NCBI RefSeq assembly: GCF_001485215.1
Contig: NZ_BBWW01000001.1
Coordinates: 1,302,001-1,366,000 of the forward strand
Direction of reading: 5' to 3'
DNA length: 64,000 nt
Source: Leptolyngbya sp. NIES-2104
Lineage (GTDB): Bacteria > Cyanobacteriota > Cyanobacteriia > Leptolyngbyales > Leptolyngbyaceae
The notes under the pieces are model-generated. The model saw nothing but the letters and a program-made list of their open reading frames with translations, did not search any database and was not told the origin of the DNA. Shown in pieces: positions 53,013 to 59,471 of this stretch. A program made the translations under genes and the position numbers. Numbering within the stretch: position 1 is the first letter of the stretch; each line of letters opens with the position of its first letter.

Positions 53013-54329
53013 TCAATCCGTTTTCTCAGGAGCCGCTCCTGTCCACGTTTGCCATCGATCGAGCGCCCGATTGACCAACTCCGGAGCAGTCTCACCCGCA
53101 AAACAAACCCGATCCATGCGCTCACACGTCATCAAGACTTCTCCATTGCCCAAACCTGGATTTAAGACAAAATGACCTGGCTTCGTGTAGAGACTGACCA
53201 AATACGAGACGATCGCCTCTATTCCTTCAATTCCTAAAGGTTGCTCTGGCTTTAACAAGGAATGATGTGAAAACAGTCCAAGATAAAGATCGCCAATCAG
53301 TAGCTCAAACTGAAAGGGCAGTTGATGAATGCGGCAAAACTGATGAATGCCTCCCTGAGTTCGTAACACCGCAACAACTCGCGCTTCATCTGCTAGAAAA
53401 TCATGATTCCAATCCACCTGCGGAGGAACGATCGCTAACGCCGCATTAGAAGGCAAACAATCGCGAAATCCCTCGCTCGTCGTTTCGCCGTAATACACTA
53501 AGTGTCGTTTCAGCAACCAAGTATCACCCCATTGCAGATTCCGTTTCGCCGTTTTAACTACGATCGATTCCTTAGTCGCCGCTTTTCTGGTCGATTTTGC
53601 GACTTTTTCCGCCTCCACGCTTTGCAGCGCCATGATCTGAAGTTCTTTCTGTTTCGCTCTTGCTTCCTCTGCGATTCTGGCTTGTTTGGCGGCTTCTGCT
53701 CTTAGGCGTTTCGCCTCGGCTTGTTTCGCGGCTCGTTCCGCTTGTTCTGCTTGTTTGCGCTCTTCACCTCCAGCGCGGGCAACTTGAAGTAGAGCCTTCG
53801 GACTTTTTGCCGCTGAAGTGCCGCGAATTAATGTTTTGACTTCCGGTACAATGTCTCGCGCAATTTGTTTACCTTGCTGAAAGGTGCGCTCGGTGTAGCC
53901 GATTTCTTGTGCGAGTTCAACTGTCGTTTTCGGAGGTGGTGAATTCGTTTCGCCTCCTCTTTGAGTAAATTGGTTATCGCCCGCCCGCGCCCGTAGTCCC
54001 ATACGATCGAGAATCGAATCTCGCTCTAGCCAAAGCTCCGATCGCTCTAACGCATCGAGTTCATTGCGAATCAGATTCTCATCAATCTCAGCTAAGCGGG
54101 CATGATCGCGATCGCAGCTCACCACCTTGCATTCAATTTGAGTAAATCCCAACAGTTTGCAAGCGGTTAACCGATGCAGCCCCGCAATCAGCGTAAAATT
54201 CTGGTCGAGCGTAATTGGATTGAGTAAGCCATTGGTCTGGATCGATTGCATCAAGTCCGCCACCTTTTGATCCTTCAAAGGTCGCCGATTTAATCCCACA
54301 CTCACTTTATCAATATCAATAAGAGACAT
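53013..54329 (-). CDS. ParB-like protein fused to a degenerate DNA-methyltransferase domain
   Basis: 438 residues. The ParB/sulfiredoxin-like N-terminal domain (about 1-100) shows GLNRRPLKDQKVADLMQSIQ, LIAGLHRLTACKLLG and a Glu/Asn stretch (EIDENLIRNELDALERSELW). An HTH-like region (TTVELAQEIGYTERTFQQGK) precedes a long Ala/Glu/Lys coiled coil (about 190-245). The C-terminal third follows the order of N4/N6 methylases: GDTWLLKRHLVYYGETTSE, then AIVPPQVDW where DPPY is expected, then NPGLGNGEVLMTCERMDRVC for the SAM site. The catalytic motif is lost, so methylation is unlikely. Such fusions occur on mobile elements. Confidence 0.8.
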   Translation of the reverse strand: MSLIDIDKVSVGLNRRPLKDQKVADLMQSIQTNGLLNPITLDQNFTLIAGLHRLTACKLLGFTQIECKVVSCDRDHARLAEIDENLIRNELDALERSELWLERDSILDRMGLRARAGDNQFTQRGGETNSPPPKTTVELAQEIGYTERTFQQGKQIARDIVPEVKTLIRGTSAAKSPKALLQVARAGGEERKQAEQAERAAKQAEAKRLRAEAAKQARIAEEARAKQKELQIMALQSVEAEKVAKSTRKAATKESIVVKTAKRNLQWGDTWLLKRHLVYYGETTSEGFRDCLPSNAALAIVPPQVDWNHDFLADEARVVAVLRTQGGIHQFCRIHQLPFQFELLIGDLYLGLFSHHSLLKPEQPLGIEGIEAIVSYLVSLYTKPGHFVLNPGLGNGEVLMTCERMDRVCFAGETAPELVNRALDRWQTWTGAAPEKTD

Positions 54330-54815
54330 AATAGATTCGAGTTCTAATGCGTTGTATTTGAAGCTAAGGTAGAGGTACAGTCCTAGATTTTATAGAGGTG
54401 CGATTTTAGGAGCTTCCCCCGATCGCACGAGAGTCACTGGGAGTGCAAACAAGCAGAAATAGAGCGCATAATCCGAACTCAACACAGGAGAACAACTCTG
54501 GCGGCAAAGCTAAATTTTCGTACTAATTTTTCTTTGATATAATATACCAGGACGATCGTGAAATGCCTTTCTTGTTTTGATTCTTTTTTAAATTGAGCGT
54601 TCATAGCAGGATTGGTTTATTGTGAAAAAATCTCGCTCTTAAGCTTCCCCTTCGCTTAAAGAGAATCGACTAAAAGGATACGCTTACATCTCCATCCTCC
54701 GGCAAAGCATGTTGAGCGGTAATCTATCGCAAGATATGTTGAAGAACTTTGTTATCCCTGACACAATCCAGTTTATCAGACCGCGCCCTATTGGTTTGAA
54801 TTCAAACTTTACAAC
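54330..54815. other. Intergenic region with promoter-like TATAAT before the HMA2 ATPase
   Basis: 486 bp between divergent genes. TATAAT occurs at 54538-54543 within an AT-rich stretch, about 270 bp before the ATPase start; a good -35 box is not evident. No gene or repeat seen. Confidence 0.35.
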
Positions 54816-57083
54816 ATGGCAACACAAGTCAACGATCGAACCATCGTCTGCTTAGGCTCTCCGAATCGCATGACCTATCAAATGGTGCATACGGTTCCAG
54901 GACGTTGTCGGTTTCGAGTGCCCCGATTAAAACAAGAACAGGAGTATGCGGAGCGACTCAATTGGTTTGTTGAGTCGTTGAGTTTTGTCATCACTCTCCG
55001 CATCAATGCACTTGCAGAATCATTGGTGATTTACTACACACCGAATGCGATTACTTTAGAGTCATTGGAAAGCGCGATCGCAGGAGCACTCGATCTCGCC
55101 ACAACTGGAGAAATCCCAATCGGAGCAATCTCGACCAAAACCGAGTATCGTCCCGAAATCAATTGGTTAGAACGATTGGGGCTGCCTGTTACGAGTTTAG
55201 GACTTGCGATCGCAGCAGAACAGCTTGCTTTACCTCTAATTCCAACTTTATTGGTTGGGGGAGTTGTCATTGCTGCTTCACTGCCGTTCATTGTCCGCAC
55301 GATCGAAACCACGCTAAAAGAAAAGCGACTCGATGCAGACATTCTAGATGCCCTCTGGATGACGTTGTACACGATCAAAGGGGATTTGGTCGCTCCTTCG
55401 CTGATGGTGAGCTTAATGGAGACTGGAGAGGCACTCCGCGATACAACTGCCCGCGTCAGTGAACGCGAAGTGTCTCAACTCGTCGGAGGAATGAATCAAA
55501 CAATTCGCATCGAGCGGGGTGGACAAGAAGAATGGGTTCCCATCGACTCGATTAAGCTTGGCGATCGCGCTGTCGTTTATGCAGGCGAAAGGCTTCCCGT
55601 GAGTGGGCGCGTCCTGCGTGGAACGGGATGGATCGATGAACACGAACTGACCGGAGAATTGACGTTTGTGTGTCGCTCTGAAGGGCAAGTCGTTCATGCG
55701 GGGACGCTACTTTTAGACGGAAAACTTTGCATTCTGGTCAAACGCATGGGCAGAAATACTCGGCTCGGTTTGACGCTGCAATTGCTGCAATCGGCTCCGG
55801 TGCATGATACTCGCGTCGAAGACTACGCCGCAAAATTAGCAAATATGGCGATCGCTCCGAGTTTGATTTTAGGCGGCATTATTTTCGCGCTAACCAGAGA
55901 CGTGTCTCGCGCTCTAGCTCCGCTGCATTTAGACTTTAGCCACGGGATTCGATTGTCAGTGCCCTCGACTGTGCTTTCTGCTTTAACGTACGCTTCTCGG
56001 CATGGAATCTATATTCGCAGCGGGCGTGCTTTGGAAGTGTTGGCGCGAGTCGATGCGATCGCGTTTGATAAAACTGGAACGCTGACGCAAGGAAATGCTG
56101 CGGTAAAAGTCGTTCGGACGGTGAATACTCGGACTTCGATCAAAGAAGTGCTCACGCTTGCGGCTTCTGTTGAGAAGGACAATAAACATCCGGTCGCGGC
56201 TGCGATTCTGAATGCGTCTGCAGCGAAAGGAGTTCAGCTTCGGGAGTGTGAAACTTGGGAATATCGAGTCGGGGCGGGAATTGTTGCACAGATTGACGGG
56301 CAGCAAGTTCTTGTGGGGAGTCATCGACTGATGCAGAAAGAAGAAATTGAGACGACTGTGATTCATTCTCGTTATCCAGAGCTACAAACAGAATGTTTCT
56401 CGCTGGTTTACGTGGCGCGGAGTGGTAAACTGCTTGGTGCAATTTCTTACACTGATCCGCTACGACCTGAAGCACATCAAGTAATTCGTCAGTTACATCA
56501 ATCTGAAGACGGCATTGAAACTTACATTCTGACTGGGGACAATCCGCAAGTTGCTGAAGAAGTCGCGGCACAGTTAGGGATTGATACCGATCGTGCTTAT
56601 GCTGAAATGTCACCCCAAGGCAAAGTGAAAGTGATTCAGCATCTTCAAGCACAGGGTAAGGTCGTTGCTTTTGTAGGAGAAGGGATTAATGATGTGGCAG
56701 CATTGGCTCATGCGGATGTGTCGATCGCGATCGCAACAGGCAGCGACATGGCACGAGAAACCGCCGATATTGTCCTACTCGATGATGATTTAGAAGATGT
56801 GATTCATGCGATCGAGATTGCGAAGCGATCGATGGAAATTATCTATCAAAATACGGCGCTTGTTGCAGTTCCAAACATTAGTGTGGTTCTCGCTGGAATT
56901 ATCTTTGCTCTAGATCCGATCTTGAGCGTCATCATTAGTAATGGCTCGATGCTGTTAGCAGAATTGAACAGTTTTCGTCCGCTCTTCGATCCGGGTGAAG
57001 ATCCTTTTGCCAAGAATCAACCGCCTGCACCTCCGAAGCAAATCAACTCAACTGACTCTCCCATCATTGCTGAACTGGCTTAA
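54816..57083 (+). CDS. HMA2-type P-type ATPase (active-site complete, no HTH-like tail)
   Basis: 755 residues. The N-terminal HMA2-like domain (MTYQMVHTVPGRCRFRVPRL) lacks CxxC. The actuator has DEHELTGELTFVC. The phosphorylation site is [10 protein letters not shown] (Asp418); the HP motif is NKHPVAAAIL, and the hinge is VGEGINDVAALAHADVSIAI, with Glu where most pumps have Asp. The membrane segment before the phosphorylation site, where P1B pumps have CPC, reads HGIRLSVPSTVLSAL. The cargo is therefore not predictable from known P1B rules. The end after FRPLFDPGED is a short Pro-rich tail. The FGE-type gene follows after 22 bp and is probably co-transcribed. Confidence 0.88.
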   Translation: MATQVNDRTIVCLGSPNRMTYQMVHTVPGRCRFRVPRLKQEQEYAERLNWFVESLSFVITLRINALAESLVIYYTPNAITLESLESAIAGALDLATTGEIPIGAISTKTEYRPEINWLERLGLPVTSLGLAIAAEQLALPLIPTLLVGGVVIAASLPFIVRTIETTLKEKRLDADILDALWMTLYTIKGDLVAPSLMVSLMETGEALRDTTARVSEREVSQLVGGMNQTIRIERGGQEEWVPIDSIKLGDRAVVYAGERLPVSGRVLRGTGWIDEHELTGELTFVCRSEGQVVHAGTLLLDGKLCILVKRMGRNTRLGLTLQLLQSAPVHDTRVEDYAAKLANMAIAPSLILGGIIFALTRDVSRALAPLHLDFSHGIRLSVPSTVLSALTYASRHGIYIRSGRALEVLARVDAIAFDKTGTLTQGNAAVKVVRTVNTRTSIKEVLTLAASVEKDNKHPVAAAILNASAAKGVQLRECETWEYRVGAGIVAQIDGQQVLVGSHRLMQKEEIETTVIHSRYPELQTECFSLVYVARSGKLLGAISYTDPLRPEAHQVIRQLHQSEDGIETYILTGDNPQVAEEVAAQLGIDTDRAYAEMSPQGKVKVIQHLQAQGKVVAFVGEGINDVAALAHADVSIAIATGSDMARETADIVLLDDDLEDVIHAIEIAKRSMEIIYQNTALVAVPNISVVLAGIIFALDPILSVIISNGSMLLAELNSFRPLFDPGEDPFAKNQPPAPPKQINSTDSPIIAELA

Positions 57084-57105
57084 TTCCCGACTCAAGGAGC
57101 CATTT

Positions 57106-58344
57106 ATGCCGCGCTGTCCTGTTTGTCAAACTCGCTCTAGTAAAGCTGAACGCTGTGTCATTTGCGGCTGGGATGTTCAGCCGCTCTCGTTTGTTACAGG
57201 ACTGATTCCCGAAGTTGCCGACAAGGAGGCGGTTAGATTGGACTGGGCGAAACGGCTTTGGAGCAAAATGCAGTCGAGTCAAGCGCAACTAAGACAGCTT
57301 CAAAATCAAATTGAAGAACTCCACGATCGAGAAAACTATCTGCAAGCTCAACTTGACCAAGCAACTCAGGAAGCAGCCATTTTATCTCAAGATTTAGACC
57401 AACTCCCAAAACGCCAATTGTTTGAGCCACAGCCTGAATTCTTGCCACCTTATTTAGAACTCGATCGTGTGATTCCGTCCTTTGAAGTGCTACCGACAAA
57501 ACCTTTATTGTTAGAACCTTTTACTTTTGAAACGATCACGCTCACCGCAGAAGGAGCGCGAGTGGAGCAACAGACTGCAACGTCACTCAAAGAGTCATTG
57601 AATAGCGATATTCATTTAGAAATGGTTTATGTTCCAGCGGGTCAATTCTGGATGGGATCTGAAGAGACAGAATTGGGACGGGACTTACATGAAAGTCCTC
57701 GGCATCGAGTGACGATCGCGCCCTTTCTAATGAGTCGATTCCCGATCACACAAGCGCAATGGAAAGCGATCGCGGCTTTGCCGAAAGTTCAGCGATCGAT
57801 CAGTCTTTACCCTGCCCATTTTGAAGGTGATGATCGTCCAGTCGAGCAGGTTTCTTGGTGTGACGCGATCGAGTTTTGTGCTCGCCTCGTTCAAATGACC
57901 GGACAACCCTACCGACTCCCCAGCGAAGCTGAATGGGAGTATGCTTGTCGGGCTGGAACCACGACCCCTTTTCACTTCGGAGAAACAATTTCTGCTGAAC
58001 TTGCAAACTATGACGGTAACTATACTTACGGGTCTGGAGTTGCAGGAGGCTATCATCAAGAAACGATTCCGGTGACAGCCGAGCATTCGACGAATGGTTT
58101 TGGGTTAGCTCAGATGCACGGTAATGTGTGGGAGTGGTGTGCGGATGCTTGGCACGATACCTATGAGGGAGCACCCGAAGATGGCACTGTGTGGGAGGAA
58201 GAGGATGTGACCTATCGAGTGCTGCGGGGTGGCGCGTGGTATTGTTTGCCTGAACTGTGTCGATCAGCGCAACGACACTGGAATCAACCAGATATGGCAG
58301 GCAGTGGTATAGGATTTCGCGTGGTGTGTTCCGTTCCGATATAG
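57106..58344 (+). CDS. Formylglycine-generating-enzyme-like (SUMF1) protein with zinc-ribbon N-terminus
   Basis: 412 residues from the ATG at 57106 (GGAG just before it). The N-terminal zinc ribbon is CPVCQ then CVICG (four Cys within ~19 residues). A coiled coil follows (about 60-100: QLRQLQNQIEELHDRENYLQ). The FGE-sulfatase domain (about 175-412) shows MVYVPAGQFWMGSEETELGR, RLPSEAEWEYACRAGTTTPF, MHGNVWEWCADAWHD, VLRGGAWYCLPELCRSAQR and GIGFRVV. In FGE itself two Cys bind copper and oxidise a sulfatase Cys; most bacterial relatives have other or unknown roles. It follows the HMA2 ATPase gene by 22 bp. Confidence 0.87.
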   Translation: MPRCPVCQTRSSKAERCVICGWDVQPLSFVTGLIPEVADKEAVRLDWAKRLWSKMQSSQAQLRQLQNQIEELHDRENYLQAQLDQATQEAAILSQDLDQLPKRQLFEPQPEFLPPYLELDRVIPSFEVLPTKPLLLEPFTFETITLTAEGARVEQQTATSLKESLNSDIHLEMVYVPAGQFWMGSEETELGRDLHESPRHRVTIAPFLMSRFPITQAQWKAIAALPKVQRSISLYPAHFEGDDRPVEQVSWCDAIEFCARLVQMTGQPYRLPSEAEWEYACRAGTTTPFHFGETISAELANYDGNYTYGSGVAGGYHQETIPVTAEHSTNGFGLAQMHGNVWEWCADAWHDTYEGAPEDGTVWEEEDVTYRVLRGGAWYCLPELCRSAQRHWNQPDMAGSGIGFRVVCSVPI

Positions 58345-58518
58345 AAGTTTTGAATCGTATCTATTTTTGTGATTGTACTTGTAGCAGGGGTGCGATAGAG
58401 TGATAGAACTATTTTGGATTTTGAATATGAAGAGGCTTATTGAGTCTCTATGGGTCGTTTGCAAATCCAAGATCTGTTGTCGATCGCTTTATCTCCACAC
58501 TTCAACGGAGGAATCATT

Positions 58519-58722
58519 GTGTCAAACCAGGTCGCACAGTTTCATCAATTAGCCTTGCAGAATCACACTCTTGTTGAGCAATTACGCAAAGCAACCGATT
58601 TTCAGAGCTTTGTTGTCCTCACGGTCAAACTTGGTAAAGAACACGGCTACAGTTTTACTTACCGAGAGGTTGAACAGTATGTTCGCCGCAATATGATCAC
58701 CTTAATGCGACAGTTCTCCTAG
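58519..58722 (+). CDS. Nif11-domain small protein, leader-only form
   Basis: GTG at 58519, after GGAGGAATCATT, gives 67 residues. The Nif11 pattern is visible: VAQFHQLALQNHTLVEQLRK, FVVLTVKLGKEHGYSFTYRE, VEQYV. It ends shortly after the domain (RRNMITLMRQFS), so there is no core peptide region. It may be a non-precursor Nif11 protein or a remnant. Its TAG stop overlaps the first base of MITE A6. A longer frame from the ATG at 58450 is possible but lacks a ribosome site. Confidence 0.75.
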   Translation: MSNQVAQFHQLALQNHTLVEQLRKATDFQSFVVLTVKLGKEHGYSFTYREVEQYVRRNMITLMRQFS

Positions 58723-58930
58723 AAGGTGTTTGACAAGCATAAGAAGTCTTTTCGCTTCGATTGCTTCCCGCCCTGAAATGGAATTTCGGGCTAACCGTGG
58801 AAAGTCTACTGAAGTAAACTGGGAGATAGTTATAGATTCTTAGTCCATTTCTAATGGACTTGCGCCGATTAGCCCGAAATTCATTTCAGGGCGAGATATG
58901 GCAACGGACGACAACTTTTCAAACATCCTC
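58722..58930. repeat. MITE-like element, family A (copy A6)
   Basis: Ends GAAGGTGTTTGACAAGCATA and CAACTTTTCAAACATCCTC; left flank CTA, right flank TTA. The left hairpin is AGTCTACTGAAGTAAACT and the right one AGTCCATTTCTAATGGACT. Its first G completes the TAG stop of the Nif11 gene. Confidence 0.82.
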
Positions 58931-59471
58931 TTAGCGAAAGTTTCATTCTAATCGATCGAGCTTTTTAATTAAAGCGCTCTATGTTCAGAGTGATCCGCGA
59001 TCGCTTTTCATCTTGCTGCGCCTCAAATTGCATGATTAATCATGAATGTTAAACACTATGAATTAGGTTTACAAATCAGTTGGATTATGACAAGCTATCG
59101 ATGGGAGAAGAGTTAATAAAAACTTTCTTTTTGCATCGCTACATCTACAGTAAGCTCTTAAGTATTCGATTGGGGCGCAGGCAAGAAATCGAGTTTTAGT
59201 CCTCGATGAACGATACTAGCCTGGAAGGTTTCACAGCAAATTCTAATCACTCCTTGGCATTGTAGTGGAAGCTACTCCAGTCAAGCTTTGCACATAGGCG
59301 ACAACGAGAGTATCGGGCACGTGTTCGTTCGTGCTGATCAGGAATCGTTTAAATTTGTCAGTTTTGGAAGGAGCTATTTCCATTAGCAAATAGCTAACTC
59401 TAGGTTTTTTGATTTTCAGCCCGTTTGTATGTAGTTGTCTTACTTCATTTACCCCGCTTCAGGAGATTGTC
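58931..59471. other. Intergenic region before the third HMA2 ATPase, with a 14-bp palindrome
   Basis: 540 bp without a coding frame that I trust. CATGATTAATCATG at 59031-59044 is a perfect palindrome and a possible regulator site, though about 430 bp from the start codon. No riboswitch recognised. Confidence 0.35.
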
